From Corylus avellana (taxonomy: Eukaryota > Streptophyta > Magnoliopsida > Fagales > Betulaceae), in NCBI RefSeq assembly GCF_901000735.1, contig NC_081544.1, positions 22,869,900-22,933,899 of the forward strand: 64,000 nucleotides of DNA. The letters are read 5' to 3'. A program made the translations under genes and the position numbers. Under the pieces are notes generated by a model. It was not told the DNA's origin. It was given only the letters and a program-made list of their open reading frames with translations, and ran no database searches. Positions 10,599 through 22,180 of this stretch are shown piece after piece; position 1 is the first letter of the stretch; each line of letters opens with the position of its first letter.

Positions 10599-11445
10599 CA
10601 CTACAAAAAGAATCAGGTGTAATGACATTTGAATAGTGACGTTAAAAAATGTCAATAAAATGACGTTTTTACTGTTCAAACATCACTATTCATAATTAGT
10701 GATGTCACGTGCACGAATAGTAACACTATTTACACATCACTATTCGGGCGTAAATAGTGATACGTGAATAGTAACACTATTCGCACGTCACCTTTTGTGC
10801 GTGAATAGTGATGTGTGAACAGTAAAACGTCTCAAAATTTGAAAATATTGGCTCCCAAAGTTTGCGTTTAAAACAACCACCCACAACCAAAAAGTTCAAA
10901 AAATTTACTCTTTCACCCACATACATAAAACTTTTTTTTTTTAAAAAGAAATAAATAAATAAAAACAAAGGGTGACTGCTGATTTGCTGCCGGTAGCAAA
11001 CCTTTGGGGAAAGGGTGGCCCACGAGCCACCCCAGAGGTGGCCGGCGCCACCTCCGGCCACCTCTACCTCTAGGGTGGCTCACGGGCCACCTCAGGCCAA
11101 CCCCAGCCTCAGGGGGGCTCGCAAACCACCCGTGAGGCTGGGGGTGGCCTTTCAGGTCACCCCAGAGTAGATCGGGGGTGCACTCCCCAGTTTAGTATAC
11201 TTGCAGGCGCCCCAAATTAAGTTGCTCGGGGGGCGCACACGAGATTTTGATATGTCTCCCGCCCAGTGACCCCGCGAGTCCCCCCTCTCCATCTCCGGCC
11301 AAAGAAACCTCCCTTTCTCTCTCTCTCTTAGGCGCCCAGTGGAGCTCCTCCGTCTCCTGCCTAGTGCCCACTGCCAGTCCCCCCTCTCCATCTCCAGCCA
11401 AAGAAACCTCCCTTTCTCTCTCTCTCTCTCTCTCTTTGTGTAGTG
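10599..11445. mobile_element. Possible non-autonomous CACTA element
   Basis: The left end is CACTACAAAAAGA. The right end, in reverse, is CACTACACAAAGAGAG. The first 230 bp inside contain many direct and inverted copies of an AATAGTGATGTG / CACATCACTATT motif, as in CACTA subterminal repeats. The right half has a GC-rich core and a CT-rich stretch repeated twice (about 11279-11328 and 11372-11432). The 3-bp flanks do not match and no transposase is present, so the call is tentative. Confidence 0.4.
10985..11165. repeat. GC-rich GGTGGC/GCCACC hairpin core
   Basis: Repeated GGGTGGC and GCCACCC words in both orientations can form several nested hairpins. The base composition is sharply GC-rich in an AT-rich setting. 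Similar cores occur inside two other foldback elements (37970-38255 and 47610-47700). Confidence 0.7.
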
Positions 11446-12093
11446 ACTCAAATAATCAATTAGGCTTAGGACAGCTTAATTAGAGAGTTAATTGGGCTTT
11501 GAGTCACTAGGGACACCTGAAGGGGGCATTTTTGCTGAATTCTGTTTGGTTGCTGAGAAAATTGAGCAAAAGAACTGAAACGACACATTTTGACCTTGTT
11601 TAGTTTTCAATTTTTTGTTGTGTTGCTAATGAGAGGTGATCTTTGTGATTTTGCTGTTTCGTTGCTAATAAAATTGATCAAATAAATGGAAATGAGGTTT
11701 CGGGATTATGTAGCTTTGGAATTTGGGTTCTTGTTGTAGTCTCCTTGCTTGCTCAGAAAATGGAGTGAGAGATGGGATTTTCATCTGAGAGATGGAATTT
11801 TTTTTTTAGGTTTAGTTTATTTTATTATTTTTAATTATTATTTTATTATTTTAATTTTTAATTATTATTTATTATTATTATTATTTTATTAATTTTTATT
11901 TTTATCACATGTAGCGTATTATGGGAGCGAGTGACATGTGGACTTCTATTAGGGAGAAATTGACGAAAATTAACGGAGGTGGCTATTGGGTTTATTCCAA
12001 AATTTGAAGTACTAGTTTAGTCGTGTTTTAAAACCTATGGGAAAAAAAATGAAAAACCATAAAATCGAGGTACCAAAAAAGTTATTAACTCTT

Positions 12094-13290
12094 AAAATAT
12101 TTCTAAAGAGATGAGAAAGAATTATGATAATTTTTTTATGCATTGTTGAGCTACAATTTGCTAATTACCAGTTTGTAGTATTTTATATTTCAGTTGACAT
12201 TTTGATTTTGTATTATAATTTTTCTGGAATAGACCTTGGAAGGGTATACCGTTAGTTCATGATATAGTTGGGGCTTGAATTTGGGGGACTAATTAATGAA
12301 GTGGTTATGATCAATTTAGTCGATCTTCTAAGCTGAGATACTGTGACCAAGGAGATCTCTTGCGTACGTGTGAGATATGGGAAGGGCAAAAGTTTGGTAA
12401 CCAAGGGGCTCACTAAAATCTCTCTTTTGTCTTTATCATATCAAGAACAGGAAGAATAATTTCATCTCTATAATTAATTATATTAATTATCAGTCTTAAT
12501 AGATTATCATTTTTTGCTTCACAAAAATATTTTTTGTCTTTTTAATGTATTTTCTGATTGGAAAATGCTAGGTGTTTTTCTAGTGTTTTTCCGGTGTCCT
12601 CCCAACTGTGATGTGACTTTAAAATCATTAATAGATTAAAAGTCAATAATGATAATATCAAATTCAACGATAATTTTAAAAGTTACATCATAGTTGGAAG
12701 GACATCAAGAGAACATTAGAAGAACACCTAACATTTAATTCTCTCCATGATTTTGTTGCTTCTTTTTCATTAATTATTATATACTTCTTATTATATTGGC
12801 AAGTAATTGTCGGCGCTAATAAGTTAATATAAGAGGCAACTTTGGTCGTCACTAATAGATATTTCATATAATTAAGCTATTTTTTTTTTCAATCCTGGCT
12901 AGCTTAAAAGAATTTGTCTTCAACATCCCAAAAATTGCTGTATAAATTTCAGAAAAGTAAATGTATAAAGTTCTGTTTCAAATTGAATAGATTTTTTTTC
13001 CTAATTCACTTGGGTTCAAAATGCATGTATTTTCACATATATTTTAAATTCTTACATGCATTTTTTTAACGACATTTGATTCTTACATATATTTGTAAAA
13101 ATAAAAAATACATGTCATTTTAATAAATTAAATTAGAAAAAAAAAAAATTTCTCCGACACATTTTGCTTTTAAGGTAGTTTGCAACCAAACACCTAACTG
13201 CATTAATTAACAGGAAAATGTGTGCCCATCTTAATTACCGGCCGGCTTGGGGATGGTAAAATTAATATGCACGCAGTTCCCCAAAGAGCC
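12094..13290. other. Upstream block of unit b
   Basis: Non-coding DNA colinear with 1990-3207 (unit a) and with 37527-39560 (unit c) after removal of their insertions. It is interrupted by a unit-specific MITE at 12559-12748. No open frame is convincing. Confidence 0.6.
12559..12748. mobile_element. MITE with long inverted repeats
   Basis: About 190 bp. The left arm contains CTAGGTGTTTTTCTAGTG and CCAACTGTGATGTGACTTT. The right arm is its inverted counterpart (AAAGTTACATCATAGTTGG, AGAACACCTAACATT). Units a and c lack it and read straight through CTGATTTTG, which gives a clean empty site. No coding capacity. Confidence 0.75.
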
Positions 13291-13300
13291 TATATAAAAG
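13291..13300 (+). promoter_or_regulatory. TATA box of SAD-b
   Basis: TATATAAAAG lies at the position equivalent to the TATA boxes of the other copies. The leader splice donor is near 13350 and the acceptor near 13773. The downstream gene is broken, so the promoter may now drive only a non-coding transcript. Confidence 0.6.
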
Positions 13301-13584
13301 GACTTGAACGGGAGCATGTCTCCAAATATATCATCAACGAGTTCCTAAGGTACACTTGATTGTAAGAAAAGCTTATCCTTTGATGTAAGACTTTCATTCT
13401 TGCAATCTAATGTTTTGAATGATTACATTTTTTGAGAAAATATTTGCAAAATTAAATTTTATAAATAGAATTTTCTCTCTAAAGTTTGGTATAAAGATGG
13501 CTATGCAATTCTAGTTTGGCTTATCATCATCTTTTTATTTTTATTTTTTAATTGACTTGCTTCTTAAAATAGATGAATTTGTAG

Positions 13585-13703
13585 TCTTTAAGAGGTAGCT
13601 CAATCAGTTGGGGACCATGCCTTATGAAACAGAGGTCACTAATTCGAATTCTCCTTACCATTTTCCTCTCATTATGTAGATATGTAAAAAAAAAAAAAAA
13701 AAA
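13585..13703 (+). mobile_element. SINE in the leader intron of SAD-b
   Basis: The same insertion as at 3535. It follows AATTTGTAG (13576-13584), has the A-box-like GGTAGCTCAATCAG and B-box-like GGTCACTAATTCGAATTC, and ends in a poly-A tail. The right-hand duplication is degraded. Confidence 0.8.
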
Positions 13704-13814
13704 ATTAGGAATATATTTTTGTCTAATTTCATTTAAATATAATGCTAACAGTCCTTTTTTTTTTTTTTTTCAGTGCTCACCATTTTAGCAACAAAGCAAA
13801 TTAAGGTTAAAAAC

Positions 13815-15327
13815 ATGGATGTAATGTTCAACTACTTCGCCTTTCAATCCCTTCCTTTAGTTGCTCTCCTACCTACAAGAGCTCAGAGATCTCCCAAGTT
13901 TTCTATGACTTCCACTCTCTACACCAACGCTAAGTGAGTCCATTCTTTAAAATCTCTCATCATGCTTTTGCGTTGTTGACTATTTTAGCTGCAATCAATT
14001 ACCTAACAAAATACTAATTAATTTTTTTTTCTTTTAATTCTAGAGGGAAAGCAATTTCTTTAGGTCATGGTAATGTTAACACAGTCCATCCCATGCTACC
14101 AGAAAAGGTTGAAATATTCAAATCCATGGAGGAGTGGGTCAGGAGTGACATCTTAACTCTCCTAAAACCTGTTGAGAAATCTTGGCAACCACAAGACTTT
14201 TTGCCAAATCCTACCTTATATGGATTTGTTGAACAACTCAATGAACTCAGAGAGAGAACAAAGGACATCCCAGACGACTACTTTGTTGTCTTAGTCGGCG
14301 ATATGATCACGGAAGAAGCCCTTCCAACTTACCAAGCACATATCAATGGCACGGAAATTTTTCACGATGAAACGGGTAGCGATAACACAGCTTGGGCAAC
14401 ATGGGCAAGGGGATGGAGTGCAGAAGAAAATAGGCATGGTGATCTTCTCAACAAATACCTTTATCTTTCTGGACGAGTGGATATGAAACAAGTCGAGAAG
14501 ACAACACACTATCTGATTGGATCAGGAATGGTGAGATATACAATAATTATTTAACGTACATTTTTTAACTTGCTCATAAGTCTTGTCACTAGCTTATAAC
14601 GAGACCATAATATTATGTCGGAATTTTTATGTGTGATATGGAATTTCACGTCCAATAATAACAACAAATATGATTATTTAATATAATACAACTAAATAAA
14701 CCCATAGCGTTGATAAAGAACTTTAAAGTTAGAATGATCAACAAGTTAATGTCCTATATTTCTCTCTAATTAGGATGTGGGCACTAGGACAAGTCCCTGC
14801 TTTCTTACTATCCACACATCGTTTCAAGAAAGAGCAACATTTATCTCCCATGTAAATACAGCCAAGCTTGCCATGAAGCATGGGGACAAAAGCTTGCCCA
14901 AATATGTCGCACAATTGCCACAGATAAGAAGCACCACGAAATTGCTTATACCAAAATAGCTGGGAAGCTTTTCGAGCTTGATCCAAATGAAATTGTCATA
15001 GCATTTGCCGACATGATGAGGAGGAAAATATTAATGCCAGCCCACTTAATGTACGACAGCTACGATGAAAATCTTTTTGATCACTTTGCAAATGTTGCCT
15101 CTCGGATTGGTGTGTACACAACCAGGGATTATAGAGAAATATTGGAACATTTGGTGGCTAAATGGAACGTTGAGAAACTAACTGGACTTTCCGGTGAGGG
15201 ACGAGAAGCCTAGGACTATGTATGTGGATTAGCTCCAAGACTGAGAAATCTAGAGGAGAGAGCTCTAGCAAGGGCAAAAAAAGCATCCCCCGTTTCTTTT
15301 AGCTGGATTTTTGGTAGGGAGCTGTAG
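13815..15327 (+). pseudogene. Acyl-ACP desaturase pseudogene (SAD-b)
   Basis: The exon structure matches SAD-c: 13815-13933, 14044-14530 and 14774-15327, with all splice sites intact. Exons 1 and 2 are open and encode the transit peptide, TEEALPTYQ and EENRH. Exon 3 is broken in three ways. One base is missing near 14887 (after GGGGAC), which shifts the frame. The DEKRH diiron motif has become DKKHH, so a ligand Glu is replaced by Lys. A Gln codon has become TAG at 15211-15213. The ATG of the usual second methionine context is also ATT. The C-terminal codons beyond the stop are still recognisable up to 15327. It can yield at most a truncated, metal-binding-deficient product. Its leader intron is about 13350-13773. 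Confidence 0.92.
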
Positions 15328-15655
15328 CCATAGCTCCGGCTGGTCCCTAAACGCTGGAAGTGAATAAAAACTACTGGTAGCCATAATTTAGCAAATTATA
15401 GGGGAGTTTGCAATAAACCAAATATTCCCTTCTTTGTATTTTGTAATATTATTGTCATCTAAGTTACTTTTACTCGGAGATCAAGTTTGAAACTACTTAT
15501 TAGCTTTCCTGTTTATTTGTTGTTAACTGTTTGTTCTTCTTGTTCCTTTCTATATTTTTCTACTTGTTGGTTAAATATAAATTTGTAATGATCACTTATT
15601 AGAAGAAAAAAAAATGTATTAATGTAATTTTGTAAGATTATTTATTTATTTATTT
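15328..15655. other. 3' flank of SAD-b
   Basis: Non-coding DNA nearly identical to 41637-41955 after SAD-c. It ends at the poly-T run that marks the 3' tail of the inserted LINE (minus strand). Confidence 0.6.
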
Positions 15656-17009
15656 TTTTTCAACTAAACCGTGGGATTTTCATTAATAATCAAAGAGACA
15701 AACCAAATTGCTCAAGAGCAATGAGTTCTTGAATACAAGTAGGTGGGGCTCAGACCCACACCTTATCCATAAATTGTTTCGTTCCCAATCTCGCAAGCTC
15801 ATGGGCTCGACGATTCATCTCCCTGCTAACATAAGATAGTTTCCAATGAGAAAGCTCTTGTAAGTTGGTACGAATGTCGTTAATCAGATGGCCTTTTGTG
15901 CTCCATTCTGGCACCCCTGAGTTCACCACGTCAACCACCATCTTCGCATCTCCCATAAAATGGATTTGCTCATAACACATTCCTCGACAGAGCTGGGTAG
16001 CTTCTAATGCTGCCAAGGCTTCTGCAGCAGCGGGTTCTGTACCCCCGTCGAGTGAGGCATTTTGCCGCTATCAAATTCCCTACATTATCACGTAAAATCA
16101 CCCCTAGTCCTAGTCGTCCCAACCTCTGATCGATTGCAACATCCCAATGTGCCAGAATCCAGCCCATTGGAGGAGTTGTCCACCCACACGTCCTATTCAT
16201 AGAGCTAACAGAGAGACCCCCTGCATGGGCATTCTGATAGTTTAAAATAGCGGCTTTAGTACGCTTCATCACCTTTGCTGGATGAGCGGACACCCCACCA
16301 TGAATCACTTCGTTTTGTCGCAACAAATACGCCTAGCAGCTCCCTCAAACACCTTGACTTCATCACTATCACAGTGTTTGAACATCGCTTCTGCTACTTG
16401 TAAAAAACTTGGGCCGTTGTAAAAAATTTTCTGGAACTTCTGTCCTCCTTGGCTCCAGACGTCCATGGCCGAAGGGCATATATTGCCATAGTATTTGGAA
16501 AGCCGTTTCTTCTTCGAGTCCACAGACAGCGCATCCCGGATCCTCAATAATCTTTCTCCTGTAAAGGTTTGATCTAGTAGGAAGAATATCATGACATGCC
16601 CTCCACAAAAAATTCTTCTCTACATTTGGTATAGGCAGTTTCCACAGCGTTCCCCAAACCTCACTGCTAGGGCCCTGAGACGAACATTCCGCTTGAGCTG
16701 CCTCATCCATCACCTTTTGCATATGATATGTGCACTCTGCACCCAAAAAACCTCCTTAGCCGTACCCCTCCAAATAAGAATTTCATCTTGGATCGTTCTA
16801 CAAAGGGGTATGGAGAGAATATGTTCCACATCTGCCGCAGAGAATAGCTGCACAAGTAAACCATGGTTCCACCACTTCGACTCGCCGTCAATCAACTCAC
16901 TAACCGTGGCTGTTGGGGCTAACAAATTAGGTTGGGACTGTATCATAAACGTGGAGGGATTGGGCATCCACCTATCTTGCTAAATCTGCACTTTAGTACT
17001 ATTGCCTAT
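15656..17009 (-). mobile_element. LINE 3' part: RNase H and zf-RVT remnants (unit b)
   Basis: Minus-strand L1-like LINE, beginning with a T run that represents its poly-A tail. The last domain (15750-16200) is an RVT_3-type RNase H: HWDVAID, AALEATQLC, a DAKMVVD block and NRRAHELARLG. Before it (16305-16970) comes a zf-RVT-like region with NFLWRACHDILPTR and a C-x2-C pair (CAVCGLE). Several frameshifts separate the blocks. It is truncated at 17009 by the LTR element. The same insertion occurs after SAD-c at 41955, so it predates that duplication. Confidence 0.8.
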
Positions 17010-18341
17010 TGATAATTGTCAAATATTATATATTTGGACCGCTTTATTTACATTAGTTAATTCTTTAACTGTGTTGTTTTTTAATGTTTTGTATTAGTTT
17101 TGTGTTTTTAGTGTTTTGTAGGTAGTCGAAGAAAAACTACAGCTTTAAAGAAAAAATGCAAAATTTGGAAGAAAACACACTTTGAGAAGACCTAAATGCT
17201 GTGGTTAAGTTTAACCAAATTCAAGAAAATGTTAAATTGGATTAAATTTCAGATTGGATAAAATTTCATATTGGATTCAATTTCAGATTTTGCACAAGTC
17301 GATCTCCGTATTTTGACCATAACTTTTTGCTCAAATAGTGGTTTGTGATGATTCCAGCGGCATTGAAAATCTAACTCAAAATACTACAAATAATTTTGAA
17401 ATAGGATTTTCCTAATTCGGAGAGTTACTATGCTAAAATCACCCCGTAATAAAAGGACATAAATCTGGACGAATCCTATTTCGATTTCAGACTTCTATTT
17501 TGACTGGGAAACAGACATCCAAATTATCTAGGTTTAATAGGGCTTCTAGGACTTTCCTAAACTTATAAATAGACCTCTTTGCATTCAGGAAAATATACAA
17601 TTCCAGGGAGCAAAATTCTATAGTTTTTCTCTTTAGTTTAATTTAGATTTAGATTTTAGTTTTATTTATGTGGAGTTAAATTCTCAACTAAGGTTGGGAA
17701 TGAAGCCTCATCAATGAAGAACAATGTTACTTTTATGTAAGTTTTTATTATTCCGATTTTATTGAGCTTAATTTCAATTGTTTTACTTCTTTTCAATGTG
17801 TGAAATAATTTTTGGATATCTTGTTGTGATTCAAAGATACACTTGATGATTTAAGATAACTTCACATAATTGATTACTTAGTTTTATTTGCTTAAAAATT
17901 GGATATCCCTTGTGATTTGTTGTTCGGATACATCTGATGTTTCAATTAAATTTGGATTTCTTTTGTGATTTGTGCAATGAATGGATACATGAGATGATTT
18001 TAATTAATCTTTTGAAGCATAGTAAAACATACATAAGATTTAGATTATAAGAACTTTGGATTAATATTGATGAACATTAAGTATGTTGTTATGATTCGGT
18101 GAGTGTGAATTCCCAAACCTTAGTATCTTTATCTTTTGTTTTACTTTATTTATTTTATGTTGTCTTTTAGTTTTAAAAACCCAAAATCAAAAACCTTTTA
18201 GAACTAGGTTAGGATTTAATTAGTTTAGATATAAGTTGCTTTTTAAAAAATACAATTATCTGTGGGTTCGACTTCGCACTTGCAATCCATTAAACTACAA
18301 ATGATTCATGCACTTGCGAGTATATTAAAATTTGTACAACA
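17010..18341 (+). repeat. 5' LTR of the gag-only element
   Basis: Begins TGATAATTGTC and ends TTTGTACAACA. It resembles 22181-23489 along its full length by eye, with scattered substitutions. It abuts LINE sequence on the left. Confidence 0.8.
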
Positions 18342-18347
18342 AGTTTT

Positions 18348-18365
18348 TGGCGTCGTTGCCGGGGA
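18348..18365 (+). promoter_or_regulatory. Primer binding site
   Basis: TGGCGTCGTTGCCGGGGA lies just inside the 5' LTR. TGGCGCCGTTGCCGGGGA-like sites are typical of plant Ty3/gypsy elements. A degraded copy follows the second LTR (from about 23495). Confidence 0.75.
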
Positions 18366-19278
18366 ATTGTTCAATTTTTTAAACCAATTTATTTCTAAAT
18401 TAGTTTTATTCTTCTACTAGTTATAATTAGGATTTTATTTTTCTTCAATTTGTTTTGTTTTGTTTTATTCCTTTACTAATAAAAAAAGAAAAAGATTTTT
18501 TTTTTTGTTTGTTTTGGCTTGTTTTACAGTTCTGCCGCAGCAGCTTCCGCACGCCCCTGCTAGTGCGATCGATCGCAGCCCTGCTACGATTGAGTGCACT
18601 AGGGGCCCAGACAGCAAGTCCAGCGCACCTACGCTCGTCAACTGTTGCATCTTCATTTGTACACTGACTCGAGTGCGATCGAGCACACTCACAGCAAAGA
18701 CAGCAACTGTAGCAGTTCCGTAGATTGTTGCCAAAAATTTATTTTTGGTTCATTTTGTGAGTTTTTGAATTTTAGTTTTATTTTTTTAGTTAGTTTTATT
18801 TTTTTTAGTTAGTTTTATTTTTTTTAGTTTATTTTATTTAAAAATATATATAAAAAAATGGTTAATGTTTTATGTGGGATATTTGCATGCTAAGAAGTGA
18901 GTGGGAAGCATGAATTTTCATTTTAATGATTTTAATGTCTCTCCTAGTTATAGGACACCAGTTCCTACCAACTACCATCAAAATTTTTATTCATATGAGC
19001 CATGTTTATACTGCTTAAATCCTTATCATCATTATAGTGATTGTCTATAATGGGGACAAGTTTCTAATTTTTCATATGAGTAAATGAACACCAGTTTCTC
19101 CAGTCCAGGGTTTGATTCAAGTTCTAATTATTACAACTCAGACTGAAGCAACCAATCTAATTTCTCATGGTCAGCTCAGGCTACAAGAAATTACGCTCAC
19201 CAATTTGATGAAGTGTACCACTTAGACTATCTGTAGTTCGATCACCAATCTCAACCGCCTGCTTATCAATTCATCACT

Positions 19279-20500
19279 CAAGTGCCACAGCCTCTTCCAC
19301 AAGAGTTATCATTGGAAGACACATTCAAAGCATTCATGCAAAATATGCAACAATCCAGTCAAAATATGCAACAATTCATCACTCAAGTGCCACAGCCTCT
19401 TCCACAAGAGTTATCCTTGGAAGAGACATTCAGAGCATTCATGCAAAATATGCAACAATCCAGTCAAAATATGCAACAAGCTATACAAGAGCTCAAGACT
19501 TCCAACTCTCAGACCATACAAGAACTACGACAATTCAATTAAGAGCTCAAAGATGCCAACACTCAAGCTACCGTAGGAGGGAAGAATGGATTGGCCAGAG
19601 TGAGAATGAACACCCATCTGAACATCAACTTGACCCAATGACTCAATATTGGGACAATGAGAGCATAGAGGATAACAATAAGGAAGAAGAGTTTCAAAGT
19701 CAGTTGATGGCTAAAGGACAATACATGATTGATGAGGATGAGTCCGGCAATTCTTATCATGAGCATGTTCAAGCCATCTCCAACTTTGAAATAACGGAAA
19801 GTGTTACACGAAATTATCTTCCTAAAGATGAGGTATTTCAATTTTGTTCAATTGCTCACATTGATGACTTAAAAAGGAGAACAACCTAACTCAAGACAAT
19901 TAGGTCAGCCTATATCAGAACTATGAATAAGTGGGGACCATCTATGTTTTGTGAATATTGTTATAATCCTGCTCACCACCAAAGCGAATGTCCATTCATT
20001 TTACACTACATGGTTGATGAGAAGGAAAGTGCTACAAGAAATTATCTTCCTAAAGATGAGGTATTTCAGTTTTGTCCAACTACTCATATTGATGACTTAA
20101 AAAGGAGAATAGCCCAACTCAAGATAGTTAGGTCGGCCTATATCAAAACTATGAATAAGTGGGGACCATCTTTGTTTTGTGAATATTGTTATAATCCTAC
20201 TCACCACCAAAGCGAATGTCCATTCATTTTACACTACATGGTTGATGAGAAGGAAATTGTGGATAATAAAGAGGAGCACGTAGAGCAAGTTGAGTATGCT
20301 CAAGTCACCACCACACTTGAGAGTGAGAAAATTGTTGATAACATTGAGGAAGAAGAAAAAGAAGAAGAAGTTGAGCACCCTGAGCAAGTTGAGCACCATG
20401 AGAACAGTGAGCTCCTAACAAATCTTGATCTGCCCAGTGTATTGAAGCTCATGCTTGCATCATTGTCCCTTTTAAGACACATCAAGAATCCAAAGTTTCA
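19279..20500 (+). pseudogene. gag-like relic with duplicated CCHC knuckles
   Basis: A first segment (19282-19542) is Gln-rich and contains two copies of a 105-bp unit (35 codons) built on PQPLPQELSLE and AFMQNMQQSSQNMQQ. A second segment (19638-20500) has two in-frame copies of a 228-bp unit (76 codons). Each copy holds YLPKDEVFQFC, HIDDLKRR, MNKWGPS and a zinc knuckle C-x2-C-x4-H-x4-C (CEYCYNPAHHQSEC). A single TAA at 19887-19889 separates the copies in the same frame, where the other copy has CAA. Acidic Glu-rich codons follow. The knuckles point to nucleic-acid binding by a gag protein; no enzyme domains are present. Confidence 0.75.
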
Positions 20501-22180
20501 TTGCCTAAATATCTCAAAGAGCCATCTTATGTCAAGATACTCAAGGACTTGTGCACACAAGCACACAAATATAGGAACCACTTTACTAAGAAGATCCTTC
20601 GAAGCAAGCAATTTTACATAAGATGATGAAATATCTTTCCAGACGGGTATAAAGTTTTGAAGAAGAAGAGGTGGAAGAGATTGGTTGGACATTCACATGA
20701 TAGGGGCAAGCACTGTAAGTTTTCTCCTCTAGTTTATTTTCTGCACTTCGCTCCACAAATTCTTCCTTTTTAAAAAAAAAAAAAAAAATTTTATTACATG
20801 TTGTTTTTATTTTTGTTTCTAATAGCAATTAATCTTTTGAAGTTTTGTTTATGTGAAAAAAATATTGCTATTAGTTTTTGTTGAGAGTTGTTTTGGGGTT
20901 TAAGTTTGGGGGACGCTCTGGCCTTGTTCACACTCAGATTTCCTTACTTCCGGTAATGTATTTCTATACTACACATTGAGAGTAATGTGTAATTCAAGTT
21001 TGAGGGTATGGAAAAATACTTTGTATATTTATTTTTGTTCTTATTGTTTATTTTTGTTCTTATTTGTTTATTTTTATTTGTCATTTTGTGTTAAAAATTT
21101 TGAAAAAAAAAAAAAAAAATTTATGCTATGCTTTTGTCAAGTTTGAGTTAAATTGTAACTGTGATTTGCATTTCATTAACGTGCTTAAAGAGTTGAACAC
21201 ATCATTATGTCATTAGGAGTCTGAGTCCTTTGACTTATTTTTGGGTAAAAGAGATTTCACTTGTTTTAATATAAATTTTTCTGAGCACATTAATATGTTT
21301 TCTATGAGGTATGATGTTTGTGCTTAAGCTTGTTCGCTTTGAGATTTGTTAGATGACCTATTGATGAATAACTATTGGCTTGCAAGATATATATAAAGAA
21401 AAAAATAATAAAAAAGAGAAGGAAAAAGAAAAGAAAGATGATGTTGAGTTTTCCGTTGAGTAACTGGACCTCTTGCTTCTTTAAACATTGAGTGTTTGTG
21501 TCAAAATGTGTGAAGTTCAGTGTTAATTTATGATATGGCTAATCTGACTTCGTAGCCTTTTTGACTTAAGTTAATAAGCCCTTAGGGATGTTTTACATCT
21601 AGTGCCCTAAAGTCACCTAGCTTGGGAGTCATTGGCCTAACACTTATTACATGGGTCAATTAAAAAGCTTAAAGGAGTTAGACATTGCAGAGTTTGTAAA
21701 AAAAAAAAAAAATGCATATCTTGCCTTGGTTGTTTCATTTGTTAGGGATTCTTACAAATTTTATGGAACTTGTCTTGAGTTTAAGCTAAAAGCTTCATGA
21801 TTTTATACTAATTACACTTTTCACTTTTCAGAACATATGAGGTCTTAATTGTCCATTTATGAGTGATTTGATTCTGGCTTTCCTTTTGGCTGTGATGATG
21901 GTGTTTATCTTTTTAAGTTCGCTCATGAATAAGAACCATGGTTTATGTGAAACTTCTTTCTTGTTAACAACATAGCGCTACAATGTTTGTGGGTATCATT
22001 CCTGTTAAGCCCTCACGAGACTTCACTCGTCTACTAGGGATGCCTAGGGATTTAAAATGCTTGTTGCATATGCTAAATGCAATCGTCTCTCTCAAGAAAG
22101 TGGATTTATGTTTCTTGCTTTCATTGTATTTTACGTTTTGTTTTGCTAAGGGAGTAGCAAAATGTAAGTTTGAGGGTATT

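Larger units (their letters stand above)
9435..12093. mobile_element. Large TIR-bounded insertion upstream of SAD-b
   Basis: The left end starts AAGAGTTAAATACATTTTTA. The right end, read in reverse, starts AAGAGTTAATAACTTTTTTG, and the resemblance continues through GGTAC/TAGTAC and a GGTTT block. Immediately to the right, sequence homologous to the SAD-a upstream block resumes (TATTTCTAAAGAG), so 2.66 kb was inserted or swapped in here. I find no convincing target duplication and no transposase. The inside has a T run at 9891-9912, a CACTA-like element and a GC-rich core. The class is uncertain, possibly MULE-like. Confidence 0.5.

Noticed and set aside
10985..11165. Possible CRISPR-like or structured RNA array
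   Set aside because: Palindromic GGTGGC/GCCACC words without regular spacers, in a plant transposon; a foldback core fits better.
11275..11437. CT-rich pair of ~95-bp repeats read as a proline-rich peptide
   Set aside because: Simple CT tracts with a short duplication inside a transposon; codons are not supported on either strand.
18465..18734. Frames across the CGATCG-rich segment on both strands
   Set aside because: They lie in the untranslated interior start of the LTR element and are not conserved in the copy at 23700-23880.
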